Positions 27,306 through 35,842 are shown, counted from the stretch's first letter. The stretch is DNA of 39,266 nucleotides from Bacteroidaceae bacterium (GCA_017535725.1 JAFXTO010000013.1:1-39266); one strand, 5' to 3'. Numbers and translations are program-made. The notes: generated by a model not told the origin, from the sequence alone.

Positions 27306-27968
27306 TCAGGGTTCCGCCTTTAAGGTGGGAAGACCCCATCCATACTTCACAGCCAACATACGAATAGCGATGGCCACCGTGCAGGAGAGAACAGCACTCC
27401 CTTCTGGACGCCAACCCAGATAATGCAGACAGAAAATATAGACGATGCCTCCGGCAAGACAGCAGGTGGCATAGATTTCTTTGCGGAAGATGAGAGGAAC
27501 CTCATTGATGAGGATGTCACGCAGCACACCGCCACCAGCACCCGTGATAACGCCCAAGCAGATGGCAGCCCATGTAGGCAAGCCCAGACCAAGGGCCTTC
27601 TCGATACCAATGACATTGAAGAGAGAGAAACCGATACAGTCAAAGAGGAACCACGTGTTGTTCTGACGCACCAGCCACTTGCGGAAAACGATGACCCAGA
27701 GGAGGCCAAAGAGACAGGTAAGCAAATAGATAGGATCTTCAAGCCAGAAAGGGGTCTTGCCGATGAGCAGGTCACGGGTGGTTCCGCCACCAACAGCGGT
27801 TGCAGTACCGACGATGAATGCGCCAAAGAGGTCGAACTGCTTAGCAGCAGAAAGACGTGCGCCGGACACGGCACCAGCCAACGTTCCTACCAGTTCCAGA
27901 ATAACAAAGGTCCAGGGAATACTGAGCAGGACTCCCATATTCTGAAAAAACTGCTTAATGATTTCCAT
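27306..27968 (-). CDS. TRIC / UPF0126 family membrane protein
   Basis: This 220-residue protein has about seven hydrophobic helices and the two-repeat layout of the UPF0126/TRIC family: LELVGTLAGAVSGARLSAAKQFDLFGAF then TAVGGGTTRDLL in the first half, and FSLFNVIGIEKAL then GAGGGVLRDIL in the second. The paired GGG(T/V)xRD motifs are the family hallmark. Prokaryotic members form trimeric cation channels, and some have been linked to glycine uptake; the ion here cannot be told. Its start overlaps the end of the upstream T9SS plug-domain gene by 14 bp, so the two are probably co-translated. The 5' extension MEIIKQFFQNMGVLL leaves a possible alternative start at the second Met. Confidence 0.92.
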   Translation of the reverse strand: MEIIKQFFQNMGVLLSIPWTFVILELVGTLAGAVSGARLSAAKQFDLFGAFIVGTATAVGGGTTRDLLIGKTPFWLEDPIYLLTCLFGLLWVIVFRKWLVRQNNTWFLFDCIGFSLFNVIGIEKALGLGLPTWAAICLGVITGAGGGVLRDILINEVPLIFRKEIYATCCLAGGIVYIFCLHYLGWRPEGSAVLSCTVAIAIRMLAVKYGWGLPTLKAEP

Positions 27969-29205
27969 TGAAATTGACTTTTGAGTAGCCTACAAGGGCA
28001 TCGTAACGTGCGCCCTGTGGTCGATGATAGACTAAGATAATATACTCGTTCTCTGTCTCGTAGAAGTCTCCTTCCGTACGAGCCGTCTGCCCTACCCCAT
28101 CGGCATCAACCTGACGGAATTGGTAGTTATAGTAGCCTTGTTTGAGTAAAGTGGAACATTCATAGACGCCATGTACCTCGTCGTATGCCATGAGGCATTG
28201 GGGATTGGGAAAGGCTTCGTCCCACAGGCCGGTGACATAGACGTCACCTCCTGGCAAACGTGGAGAATGAAGGACAAAGTGGACGAAGAGGTATTCTGCC
28301 TGGGTGTCTGGCGACTCATCATCGTATGCGCGAATAATATAGGCACCGTTCGCGTCTTGATCGTAAGTATAGTTACGCAGGGGAGCCATAGGGAAGAGTA
28401 TGGCATGACGATGAGGTTCCACCCACATCATGCGGTCAACCCCCATACCATTGAGCTGAACATCCAGAATTTCAAACTTATGGAATTCAGCACCAGCAGG
28501 GAAGATGAGTTCTCGGCGATGGGTCCACTCCGCACCAGTGGCTTTCTGGATATTGGGTGGCAGGTTCAGGACAGCGTTGTCCAAACGCCTGTTCTGGAGA
28601 ATAACGGTACGTAATTCCCGCTGCGGATCGACGACCCTGCGCTGTCCATAGCTCACGGAGAAGGTTACTTGCTGATGGGTCTGGTTGAAGTCTATATCCG
28701 TATTGGTGCTTACATCGACACCCACGGACATCTCAGGCTTCAACAACGAGAAACAGGCCTCGAGAACAGGTTCGTCGCTGGCGTCGCGTTCGTCGGAATA
28801 GACAAGGACACGATAGTTACCAGGCAGTAGCAAGCGGACGTCTTCATTAGGAAATCCGAAACGATAGTGTGTGTAGAGGACGGTGGTATTGAAACTCGTC
28901 TCATAATCTTCTATGGGACGACCGTTGAAGCCTTTGAGATAGTCGCTCTCGAAGACTTCACGAGCAGGAGTCCAGTCGGCATTGCAGAACTCCACCTTAT
29001 AGATATACCGCGTGTAGTCATGCGAAAGTTCATCGAAACTGATTTCCACAGGAGCACCCAAACGGGCGATGGGAGGCTGCAAAGGGTCTTCGTTCACAAT
29101 AACACGCACAGTCTTTATTTGCTCGCTGAAGGAACGAGTCAACTGAGCGTGGGCACTGAATGTGACCACCAACAGGAGGAAGATGATGGAAAAGAAGTGT
29201 TTCAT
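27955..29205 (-). CDS. Type IX secretion system plug-domain protein (DUF5103)
   Basis: This 416-residue protein has a signal peptide (MKHFFSIIFLLLVVTFSAHA) and the DUF5103 pattern: SEQIKTVRVIVNEDPLQPPIARLG, FDELSHDYTRYIYKVEFCNADWTPA, then FNGRPIEDYETSFNTTVLYTHYRF with PNEDVRLLLPGNYRVLVYSD, and a C-terminal YVTGLWDEAF...YNYQFRQVDADG part that looks like a carbohydrate-binding or Ig-like fold. The family is annotated as a plug for the large T9SS translocon pore, so it should act at the periplasmic side of the outer membrane. This links the window to a T9SS-positive organism. A TACCTTTG box ends only four bases before the ATG, so its mRNA may be leaderless. Confidence 0.9.
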   Translation of the reverse strand: MKHFFSIIFLLLVVTFSAHAQLTRSFSEQIKTVRVIVNEDPLQPPIARLGAPVEISFDELSHDYTRYIYKVEFCNADWTPAREVFESDYLKGFNGRPIEDYETSFNTTVLYTHYRFGFPNEDVRLLLPGNYRVLVYSDERDASDEPVLEACFSLLKPEMSVGVDVSTNTDIDFNQTHQQVTFSVSYGQRRVVDPQRELRTVILQNRRLDNAVLNLPPNIQKATGAEWTHRRELIFPAGAEFHKFEILDVQLNGMGVDRMMWVEPHRHAILFPMAPLRNYTYDQDANGAYIIRAYDDESPDTQAEYLFVHFVLHSPRLPGGDVYVTGLWDEAFPNPQCLMAYDEVHGVYECSTLLKQGYYNYQFRQVDADGVGQTARTEGDFYETENEYIILVYHRPQGARYDALVGYSKVNFNGNH

Positions 29206-29209
29206 GGCG

Positions 29210-29217
29210 CAAAGGTA
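29210..29217 (-). promoter_or_regulatory. -7 box TACCTTTG touching the start codon of the T9SS plug gene
   Basis: On the minus strand TACCTTTG is followed by CGCC and then ATG at 29205. At the normal 5-7 nt distance the transcript would begin at or just inside the ATG, that is, without a leader. Confidence 0.6.
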
Positions 29218-29344
29218 GGTAAAAAAGTTTAGGATTAGGGGTTCATGTTTGTAGTTTTGTTAGCGAAAGGCTAATTATGACTCATTTTTGAAGGGAAAAG
29301 ACAATTTTCACCACACTTTACACCTTAAACAATAAACTTTTCCG

Positions 29345-29388
29345 TACCTTTGCACGCACATTAAGGAGTAAAGACAAGGAGTAAAGAC
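29345..29388 (+). promoter_or_regulatory. Promoter and duplicated ribosome-binding site of the DUF1460 gene
   Basis: The -7 box TACCTTTG (29345-29352) sits in the stretch AAACTTTTCCGTACCTTTGC, which recurs exactly before rnpB. The 13-bp unit AAGGAGTAAAGAC then occurs twice, at 29363-29375 and 29376-29388. Each holds AAGGAG; the second lies eight bases before the ATG at 29390. Clear Shine-Dalgarno sites are rare elsewhere in this window. Confidence 0.75.
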
Positions 29389-29389
29389 A

Positions 29390-30277
29390 ATGATTAGACA
29401 TTTCATATCCATTATAGCAGTTGGGTTAGTGGCCTTCGTGAGCACCACCTTCCAGGCCTCAGCCATCACCTACCAGCAATCAGACAGCATCACTGTGGTG
29501 CGTCTGTTGCAAAAAAGCAAGAGTTTGCCTCAGGGAGAGAACCTCACGCTTTTCTTCGCCAACGAACTGTTAGGGAAACCCTACGTGGGCAAGACCCTGG
29601 AAGTAAACCCCAAAGAAGAACTGGCTGTAAACCTACGGGAACTGGACTGTACGACGCTGGTCGAAAATGTGTTGGCACTGGCACTGACAGCCAAGCAGCA
29701 GAGCACACGCTTCACCGACTTCTGCCAGAACCTCGAGCGTATCCGCTACCGCCAAGGGAAACTCAATGGCTACGCCTCGCGCAACCACTACTTCAGCGAG
29801 TGGATACAAAGCAACGAGCAGCAAGGCATCGTCACTGAAATCAAAGGAAAAAAGGGCGACAGCCGAGGAGAGTGCTACCCCTTCATAGAGACACAACGGC
29901 TGAACTGCACCTATATGAGCCTGCACCCCGACCGTTACCCTATGCTGAAAGATGATGCTGAGGCGCTAAAGCTGATAAAAGAGAATGAACGTCGGGTGAA
30001 CGGACAAACTGTCCGCTACATTCCCCGCCGACTGTTAGGCAAGAATCGCAAAGAACTTGCAACAGTCCACGACGGCGACATCCTGGCTATCGTCACGAAA
30101 AAGGAAGGGTTGGACATCTCGCATATTGGCTTCGCTGTATGGGGAACCGACGGCAAGCTCCACCTGCTGAATGCCAGCCAGATACATAAGAAAGTGGTTT
30201 TGGAACCAATGACTCTGGAAGAGTACATGAAGAAACATCCTACTCAGCTTGGAGTAAGGGTGATACGGGTACGATAA
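29390..30277 (+). CDS. DUF1460 N-acetylmuramoyl-L-alanine amidase-like protein
   Basis: This 295-residue exported protein has a signal peptide (MIRHFISIIAVGLVAFVST, then ASA) and the DUF1460 NlpC/P60-like papain fold. The catalytic Cys87 is in RELDCTTLVENVLALAL, His245 in LDISHIGFAVWG and the third polar residue Asn261 in LHLLNASQIHKKV. Family members cut between N-acetylmuramic acid and L-alanine of peptidoglycan or muropeptides, so cell-wall recycling or remodelling in the periplasm is likely. It is transcribed alone on the plus strand and faces the gene mtgA, which makes glycan strands. A TTAATCC/GGATTAA stem near 30300-30319 lies between the converging genes. Confidence 0.9.
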   Translation: MIRHFISIIAVGLVAFVSTTFQASAITYQQSDSITVVRLLQKSKSLPQGENLTLFFANELLGKPYVGKTLEVNPKEELAVNLRELDCTTLVENVLALALTAKQQSTRFTDFCQNLERIRYRQGKLNGYASRNHYFSEWIQSNEQQGIVTEIKGKKGDSRGECYPFIETQRLNCTYMSLHPDRYPMLKDDAEALKLIKENERRVNGQTVRYIPRRLLGKNRKELATVHDGDILAIVTKKEGLDISHIGFAVWGTDGKLHLLNASQIHKKVVLEPMTLEEYMKKHPTQLGVRVIRVR

Positions 30278-30299
30278 AGTGGGTTAATAAGACAACACC

Positions 30300-30986
30300 T
30301 TAATCCTTAATTGGATTAATGTGTTTCATCTGACGCATAATCCACGTCTGCCGCTTCAGCATATAAGTCGAAGGATTCTTACTACTGAATTTCAAGGGAT
30401 TAGGGAGTGTGGCGGCGATAAGGGCGCAGTCAGCTCGCGTCAGTTCTGAGGCTGACCGGCCGAAATGAAGTTGTGCCACCGCCTCAGCTCCATAGATACC
30501 GTCGCCCATCTCTATGGAATTCAAGTAAACCTCCATGATGCGTTCCTTGCTCCAGAATAGTTCTATCAAGAGGGTAAAATACGTCTCCAAGCCCTTCCTG
30601 ACCCACGAGGAGGTTGGCCAAAGGAAAACATTCTTGGCCGTCTGCTGACTGATGGTGCTACCGCCGCGCTGCCGCTTGCCAGAACGTCGTTCTTCCCAAG
30701 CCTCGTTGATTGCCTTGAAATCGAAACCATCATGTTCCATAAAGCGCTGATCCTCAGAAGCCATGACTGCAACAGGAAGGTATCGAGACATAGAATCCAT
30801 CGACACCCAATGATGGCGCAGGCGGACATGTTCCCCACGGCTCATCTGCTGTACACTACGGATAAGCATCAAAGGAGTCAGAGGAACGGGCAACCACCTG
30901 TAGGCCACGACAGAAAGGATGGATGTGGCGAAGAAGAGGATGACCGTCCACTGCAATATTTTCTGCAAGCGACGAAGGTACTTCAT
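30300..30986 (-). CDS. mtgA: Monofunctional peptidoglycan transglycosylase (GT51)
   Basis: MtgA polymerises lipid II into glycan strands. The 228-residue protein has one N-terminal membrane anchor (about residues 12-30) and the GT51 motifs in order: VMASEDQRFMEHDGFD with the catalytic Glu78, RGGSTISQQTAKN (GGSTISQQ at 108-115), and KERIMEVYLNSIEMGDGIYG with the second Glu at 152. Length and lack of a penicillin-binding domain fit the monofunctional class. It follows the PqqD-like gene by 7 bp and is the last gene of the rpoD group, so envelope growth is transcriptionally tied to the sigma factor and the kinase/peptidase/PqqD trio. Confidence 0.95.
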   Translation of the reverse strand: MKYLRRLQKILQWTVILFFATSILSVVAYRWLPVPLTPLMLIRSVQQMSRGEHVRLRHHWVSMDSMSRYLPVAVMASEDQRFMEHDGFDFKAINEAWEERRSGKRQRGGSTISQQTAKNVFLWPTSSWVRKGLETYFTLLIELFWSKERIMEVYLNSIEMGDGIYGAEAVAQLHFGRSASELTRADCALIAATLPNPLKFSSKNPSTYMLKRQTWIMRQMKHINPIKD

Positions 30987-30993
30987 TCAAAAC

Positions 30994-31260
30994 TTACTCT
31001 ACCAGACCTGCCGACTGCCATTCCCGCAGGATTTTGGAAGCATCTTGCTGAGCAAGCTCTTCCGACACCTCATACTCTTGCTGGAGCAGACGAGCCAGTT
31101 CCTGCTCATCGAAGTCACGCCCCTCGACCGAGGACCACAAGTAGGCTGCACTCTCGTTCAAGGATATCAGTTTGGAAAAATCCATATTTGCCCGTCCGTG
31201 GGCCACTACGACCGTCACACCACAAATGGTCAGTAGTTCAAAACCGTCTTTGATTCTCAT
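30994..31260 (-). CDS. PqqD-like (RiPP recognition element-type) protein
   Basis: This 88-residue protein matches the PqqD family: an N-terminal beta region (GFELLTICGVTVVVAHGR), the typical ISLNESAAYLWSSVEG motif, then two helices (DEQELARLLQQEYEVSEELAQQDASKILREWQSAGLVE). PqqD-like domains bind the leader of precursor peptides and present them to modifying enzymes (RiPP recognition element). Here the start overlaps the stop of the S24/S26 peptidase gene in an ATGA, so the two are translationally coupled. No precursor peptide or radical SAM enzyme is visible nearby. The family is well known in Bacteroidota, often beside S24/S26 peptidases, but its target there is not established. Confidence 0.9.
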   Translation of the reverse strand: MRIKDGFELLTICGVTVVVAHGRANMDFSKLISLNESAAYLWSSVEGRDFDEQELARLLQQEYEVSEELAQQDASKILREWQSAGLVE

Positions 31261-31802
31261 ATCGTTTGTCTATAGATAAAGAGGTACAGGCGCCGCATCC
31301 AAACGGGCAAATGTACCCATCGTTTAATCTTTCTTATCAGTTTTGGGTCATCGGCCAGCATAACATGTCCACCAGGTCGGATGTACTTGGTTACCACCGC
31401 CCTCACATCCGCCAGCGTGCAATGTTCCACACCCTGCAGATTACCATCACCCCTCAGAGTCAGCTCATTGCCATTCCGTGCGATGATACGATGAAGGACA
31501 AAATGACCGGGAGCATACTCAGCGAGCACCGCATCTCCAACCTGCACGTCAGTGCATGGCGAAAGTTCCACCTTGTCCCGTAAGTGTTCGAGGAAGGGGC
31601 GCATACTGTACCCTTTGACCCAGATAATAGCCGCTTCTCCCTTGGCCACGTAACTGCATACGACAGGCAGGAAGGCTTCGTTCGGCAGCTCCCTGCGCAA
31701 CAGGGTATCAGCTTCAGGGTCGGCATACTTCCTGCGATTAGCACGTCGCAAGGGGGTAGCCAACCAATAGAAGACTCGCGTTATGAATGCTTTCAAAGCC
31801 AT
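31257..31802 (-). CDS. S24/S26 family peptidase with ER-type Ser/His/Asp motifs
   Basis: This 181-residue protein has a signal-peptidase-like core: IIWVKGYSMRPFL with nucleophile Ser66, GDAVLAEY, GHFVLHRIIA with His104, and LTLRGDGN with Asp119. Use of His instead of Lys as general base is typical of ER/archaeal and SipW-type signal peptidases, unlike LepB. No strong membrane anchor is visible; the N-terminus (MALKAFITRVFYWLATPLRRA) is amphipathic and basic and could lie on the membrane. Its ORF ends in an ATGA overlap with the PqqD-like gene. The association with a kinase and PqqD suggests cleavage of a modified peptide leader rather than general secretion, which is inference. Confidence 0.87.
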   Translation of the reverse strand: MALKAFITRVFYWLATPLRRANRRKYADPEADTLLRRELPNEAFLPVVCSYVAKGEAAIIWVKGYSMRPFLEHLRDKVELSPCTDVQVGDAVLAEYAPGHFVLHRIIARNGNELTLRGDGNLQGVEHCTLADVRAVVTKYIRPGGHVMLADDPKLIRKIKRWVHLPVWMRRLYLFIYRQTI

Positions 31803-31863
31803 TTAATCCTCAAAAAAATGGGACACAAAAAAAACTACACACTACACACCTAAACTTCCAACG

Positions 31864-32754
31864 TTAAACAACAGACACCGCTTCGTAGCAGACACGAGCC
31901 GCTTCCTCGTCCGGGCGGCAACCTAACCAATAGATAGGTGTAAGTTCCAGAATTCGGGAAAGGCACTTACAAATACCGCGATAGACACGGCTATCCCACT
32001 TCATGGAGCTGACAGCAGGAAGCAGGGCGGCAAATGCCTCGAGCACTTCCATCCGACGAATGGTGTTTTCCGGCTTTTGTTCTATGCGGGTAATGGCACC
32101 GACGGGTGCCCAGATATTACGGTAGCAAGGTGTCTTGCCGCTCCAAGGCGAACCATAGATGCGTGTTTCCCCGTCAACAATGCGAACCACGGGATTATCA
32201 TCATTCATCAGGTCACTACCTGGAATATATTGATACCACAGATGAGTATGTGTGCTCTTACCGGTTCCGCTGGGAGCTGTGAAGAGGTAGCCATAGCCGC
32301 CGTTGCGGATGACTGAGGCATGAACGAGTAGCGTGTCCAACTCGGCTGCAGCAAAGGCGTATGCCATCATCAGGGCATTGTTCAGCCCGAACTGGTGCTG
32401 GCGAAGGGACTCACCCGTCAGGACGGCATGACACTCGCGGAAGTCAGCCGAAGCCATCAGACAACAGCTCAGATGACCGCCGTCACATGCAGGCAGGCTG
32501 ATTTCAAAGCCATAGCTGCCATTGGCAGAGCGATAGACCCCGTGATTGGCACCACCACAGTCGAACTGACCTATTTCATCCATGCCACGGAAGTCAGGAG
32601 CAGAGCCCTCTGTGACCTCCATGGAAAAAAGGACATCGCCCTCATCCTCTGCCCGAAACGGCGAGAAAGAGGGGATGACATCCTCTGCCCGAAGGGACTG
32701 AGGCAGGATTATGCGGAAGCGATGCAGGGCAACCTGATAGGATTGGACACTCAT
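31864..32754 (-). CDS. HPr kinase C-terminal-like P-loop kinase
   Basis: This 296-residue soluble protein has an HprK-like kinase core in its second half: DTLLVHASVI (His145), a P-loop TAPSGTGKSTHT (GTGKST at 163-168), DLMNDDNPVV (Asp185-Asp186, Mg2+/catalytic region) and YGSPWSGKTP. HprK phosphorylates a Ser of HPr, but short relatives of this type are found in RiPP clusters, where lasso-peptide kinases phosphorylate the C-terminal Ser. The N-terminal 130 residues are not recognised. No ptsH gene is nearby. Its start overlaps the preceding gene by ATGA. The 61-bp gap before the peptidase gene (31803-31863) is AT-rich and shows no precursor peptide. Confidence 0.85.
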   Translation of the reverse strand: MSVQSYQVALHRFRIILPQSLRAEDVIPSFSPFRAEDEGDVLFSMEVTEGSAPDFRGMDEIGQFDCGGANHGVYRSANGSYGFEISLPACDGGHLSCCLMASADFRECHAVLTGESLRQHQFGLNNALMMAYAFAAAELDTLLVHASVIRNGGYGYLFTAPSGTGKSTHTHLWYQYIPGSDLMNDDNPVVRIVDGETRIYGSPWSGKTPCYRNIWAPVGAITRIEQKPENTIRRMEVLEAFAALLPAVSSMKWDSRVYRGICKCLSRILELTPIYWLGCRPDEEAARVCYEAVSVV

Positions 32755-33263
32755 GATTTCTTGTCTTTCCTTTTACTTTTCCTGCCGTATTCTGGCGGTG
32801 CAGGCTTCGAAGCGGGCTCTTCAGATGGTACAATCTCGTCACCAATCGTGATTTCCCGATATTCCTCAGCCTTAAAGGCAAACTCACCCTCTGGGATAAT
32901 CATGTATCGCAAGTGGTTGACTCCCTCATAGCGTTTCTTTATTTTTTTCCACGTACGCTGCAGTTTGCGCAGGCTCGTGGAAAAGAAAACCGTGCAGATG
33001 GCATTGTCATAAGCCTTGTAATTTCCCATGAAATCCTGCAACTGCATACTATAGAGAGACCTGTCAACCAAAAACTTATGTTTAGGTTCTATCCAAGCGT
33101 CATCCAGTTGTTGGATGTTGGTTTGGCATGCAACGGAATCCGTGAACGAGGCACCAAAACCGAAGATATAAATCTTGCACATCTCAGGTTTCTTCTGAGC
33201 CTCAGCTTCCATGAAGCCGGCACAGAAGAAAGAGATGAGTAGCAGGGTGATGATTTTTCTCAT
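32751..33263 (-). CDS. Secreted hypothetical protein of the rpoD operon
   Basis: This 170-residue protein has a signal peptide (MRKIITLLLISFFCAGFMEAEAQ) and a small alpha/beta body: MCKIYIFGFGASFTDSVACQT, then a region with AICTVFFSTSLRKLQRTWKKIKKRYEGVNHLRYMIIPEGEF and a strongly basic, disordered tail (GRKSKRKDKKS). I do not recognise a named domain. It lies 3 bp after rpoD and overlaps the kinase gene by ATGA, which makes it the link between the sigma factor and the kinase/peptidase/PqqD trio. It is exported, so it could be a target or partner of that trio, but nothing in the sequence proves it. Confidence 0.8.
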   Translation of the reverse strand: MRKIITLLLISFFCAGFMEAEAQKKPEMCKIYIFGFGASFTDSVACQTNIQQLDDAWIEPKHKFLVDRSLYSMQLQDFMGNYKAYDNAICTVFFSTSLRKLQRTWKKIKKRYEGVNHLRYMIIPEGEFAFKAEEYREITIGDEIVPSEEPASKPAPPEYGRKSKRKDKKS

Positions 33264-33266
33264 TGC

Positions 33267-34127
33267 TTATCCCAAGTAAGGTTTCAGGAGTTTGCTCTTG
33301 GAGTTGTTGCGCAGGCGGCGGATGGCCTTCTCCTTGATTTGACGAACACGTTCGCGGGTGAGGTTGAAACGGTCGCCGATTTCCTCCAAGGTCATTTCCT
33401 GATGATTGATGCCAAAGAACATCTCCACAATCTGCTTCTCGCGCTCGCTGAGGGTACTCAGTGCGCGTTCGATTTCGCGGCTCAGACTCTCGTTGACCAG
33501 ACTCCTGTCGGCCATGGGACTGTCATCGTTGACAATGACGTCGAGGAGGGTGTTGTCCTCACCTTCGACGAAGGGAGCATCCACCGAGATGTGACGTCCG
33601 CTCACCTTCAGGGTATCGCTGATTTTATCAACGGGAATATCCAGTTCCTCTGCCAGTTCATCAGGACTGGGCTTGCGCTCGTTCTCCTGCTCGAACTTGG
33701 AGTAGGCCTTGCTAATCTTGTTCAACGAACCCACCTGATTCAACGGCAGACGCACGATACGGCTCTGCTCGGCCAATGCCTGCAGGATGCTCTGACGAAT
33801 CCACCACACAGCGTAGGAGATGAACTTGAAGCCGCGTGTCTCGTCGAACTTCTCGGCAGCCTTGATGAGTCCGAGGTTTCCCTCATTGATGAGGTCGGGC
33901 AGCGAGAGTCCCTGGTTCTGGTACTGCTTGGCGACACTGACCACAAAGCGCAGGTTGGCGCGTGTCAGCTTCTCCAATGCGGCACGATCGCCCTTGCGAA
34001 TACGCTGGGCCAGTTCCACCTCTTCCTCCACGGTAATCAGGTCTTCGCGGCCGATTTCCTGAAGGTATTTGTCGAGGGAAGCACTCTCACGATTGGTGAT
34101 ACTTTTGGTAATCTTTAATTGTCTCAT
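33267..34127 (-). CDS. rpoD: Primary sigma factor RpoD of Bacteroidota type
   Basis: RpoD directs RNA polymerase to housekeeping promoters, in this phylum to TTTG/TAnnTTTG. The 286-residue protein has region 1.2 ([27 protein letters not shown]), region 2 ([37 protein letters not shown] and [15 protein letters not shown]), region 3 ([13 protein letters not shown]) and region 4 with the helix-turn-helix [20 protein letters not shown]. The missing region 1.1 and short length are normal for Bacteroidota. It has its own TATCTTTG box about 25 bp upstream of the ATG and is the first gene of an operon ending in mtgA. Confidence 0.97.
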   Translation of the reverse strand: MRQLKITKSITNRESASLDKYLQEIGREDLITVEEEVELAQRIRKGDRAALEKLTRANLRFVVSVAKQYQNQGLSLPDLINEGNLGLIKAAEKFDETRGFKFISYAVWWIRQSILQALAEQSRIVRLPLNQVGSLNKISKAYSKFEQENERKPSPDELAEELDIPVDKISDTLKVSGRHISVDAPFVEGEDNTLLDVIVNDDSPMADRSLVNESLSREIERALSTLSEREKQIVEMFFGINHQEMTLEEIGDRFNLTRERVRQIKEKAIRRLRNNSKSKLLKPYLG

Positions 34128-34151
34128 TCCTTTTAAAAGATTTTAAGCGTG

Positions 34152-34159
34152 CAAAGATA
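34152..34159 (-). promoter_or_regulatory. -7 box TATCTTTG of rpoD
   Basis: TATCTTTGCACGC on the minus strand matches TAnnTTTG and precedes the rpoD ATG (34127) by 24 bp. The upstream sequence is very AT-rich (TACTATATATGATA). No clear -33 TTTG is seen. Confidence 0.65.
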
Positions 34160-34204
34160 TATCATATATAGTACCTAACCAAAAAAAATCTATCTTTTTT
34201 AAAG

Positions 34205-34252
34205 AAAAAAAAGCAAGGATGCAAAGTTTTTTGCCTTTCTTTGCATCCTCGC
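34205..34252 (-). terminator. Rho-independent terminator of the HtrA gene
   Basis: On the minus strand GCGAGGATGCAAAG (34252-34239) pairs with CTTTGCATCCTTGC (34226-34213) with one G-T pair, followed by eight T residues (34212-34205). It separates the protease gene from rpoD. Confidence 0.93.
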
Positions 34253-34291
34253 AGGGTTTTGTGTATCTTTGGCACAAAGTTTGCAAGCCGA

Positions 34292-35842
34292 TTACTTCTT
34301 GTCGGAGCCCTTGCCGTCAGAAAGGTCGATGACAGCAGCCACGCGACGTCCACTCTGTGTCACGGCCTGAATCCAGAGGGTGCGGTCGCGGCTCTGGTTG
34401 GCCGAACGTACAGCTTCTTCAAAGTCTTCTACGGTGCGCAGTTCCTTGTCGTTGGCCTTCAGCAGGATCATGCCCTTGGTGATGCCGGCGTCCTTCATCT
34501 TACCGTTCTTCACGGCTACGACCTCGAGTCCGTTGGAGAGGGCGAGTTGGCGTTTGTTCTCATCGCTGAGCGGCTTCAACTGAGCGCCGAAGAGATCCAT
34601 ATCCAGTTCTTCCATGATTTCCGTGCCGCCCTGGATGTTGCGCAACGTTGCACTCCCTGTATAGCTCTTCTTATCACGGATATAAGTCACCTTCACCTTG
34701 TCACCAGGACGACGCTGGCTCAGGGCTTCCTGCAATTCAGCCATCTTGGAAACTTCCTTGCCGTCGATGGCTGTAATGACATCGCCCTTCTGCAATCCGA
34801 CTTCGGATGCTGTGCTCTTCTCTTCCACGCTCTGGATATAAATGCCCTTGGTGGTTCCCAGGTCTACCTCGTTGTCCTTAGCCTTCTCGCTGTCAATATA
34901 ATTGGTGACATCCATTCCTTGGACGCCCAGCAAGGCACGCTGCACAACGCCAAATTCCTTCAAATCCTTGACCACCTTGTTCATAATAGTGGTCGGGATG
35001 GCAAAGCCATAGCCAGAGTAACTGCCCGTCTGGCTGTAAAGCATCGCATTGATACCCACCAGTTCACCCCGTTCGTTGACCAGTGCACCACCCGAGTTAC
35101 CTGCGTTGATAGCAGCATCGGTCTGGATAAAGCTCTCTACGCCATTGGCTCCGAGCGAACGGGCTTTGGCAGAGACGATACCAGCAGTGACCGTCGAAGT
35201 GAGGTTGAAGGGATTGCCCACAGCCAGCACCCACTCGCCAATCTTCAGGTCGTCGGAATTGCCGATGGTGATAGCGGGCAGACCCGTAGCCTCCACCTTC
35301 ACGAGGGCGAGGTCCGTAGTCTCGTCGAGACCTATGATACGTCCCTTGTACTCCGTATTGTCATTTAGTTTCACAAGAATCTCATCGGCACCAGCTACAA
35401 CGTGATTGTTCGTGACGATATAGCCATCGGTGGTGATAATGACACCCGAGCCTGCTCCCTGACGGCGAGGCTGGGTCTCGATTTCCTGTTCACGTCCCTG
35501 ACCGCGGTTGCCATATCCGAAGAAGTCACCAAAGAAATCCTCGAACGGGTCACGGACGCGGACACGCTGACGGACCGCGTTCTGCGTCACCTTAATATAT
35601 ACTACGCTGTTCACCGACCGTTCGGCCGCTGTCGTCAAATCCACAAGTCCTGCCACGACAGGGACAGGAGCCTGGGCGGCATTGGGCATCTGCATCGATG
35701 CCGGCTGGGCACCAAAGCCGCTGGTTTCTAAATAAGATTCATCGGATTGTTTTAAACCAGTACGCATCACGGCACCCGTGATTACACTGCTGCTCAGCAC
35801 CAGCGCTGCTGCACCAAGCCATTTCTTCGTGTTCTGTGTCAT
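34292..35842 (-). CDS. htrA: Do/HtrA family periplasmic serine protease
   Basis: HtrA proteases degrade or refold damaged envelope proteins. The 516-residue protein has a membrane-anchor or signal segment (LGAAALVLSSSVITGAV), a linker rich in Ala/Pro/Met, a trypsin-like domain with His147 (VTNNHVV), Asp177 (TTDLAL) and Ser250 (INAGNSGG), and two PDZ domains (about 285-390, with GLQKGDVITAIDG, and 410-500, with GITKGMILLKAND). The Gly/Phe-rich DPFEDFFGDFFGYGNRG loop matches the Do family LA loop. All catalytic residues are kept. Its leader contains a 105-bp heptamer array between the predicted start site and the ATG, and a strong terminator ends it. Confidence 0.95.
   Translation of the reverse strand: MTQNTKKWLGAAALVLSSSVITGAVMRTGLKQSDESYLETSGFGAQPASMQMPNAAQAPVPVVAGLVDLTTAAERSVNSVVYIKVTQNAVRQRVRVRDPFEDFFGDFFGYGNRGQGREQEIETQPRRQGAGSGVIITTDGYIVTNNHVVAGADEILVKLNDNTEYKGRIIGLDETTDLALVKVEATGLPAITIGNSDDLKIGEWVLAVGNPFNLTSTVTAGIVSAKARSLGANGVESFIQTDAAINAGNSGGALVNERGELVGINAMLYSQTGSYSGYGFAIPTTIMNKVVKDLKEFGVVQRALLGVQGMDVTNYIDSEKAKDNEVDLGTTKGIYIQSVEEKSTASEVGLQKGDVITAIDGKEVSKMAELQEALSQRRPGDKVKVTYIRDKKSYTGSATLRNIQGGTEIMEELDMDLFGAQLKPLSDENKRQLALSNGLEVVAVKNGKMKDAGITKGMILLKANDKELRTVEDFEEAVRSANQSRDRTLWIQAVTQSGRRVAAVIDLSDGKGSDKK

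Noticed and set aside
31803-31863. A possible RiPP precursor peptide between kinase and peptidase genes
   Set aside because: The 61-bp gap is too short and holds no start codon followed by a reasonable frame on the operon strand.
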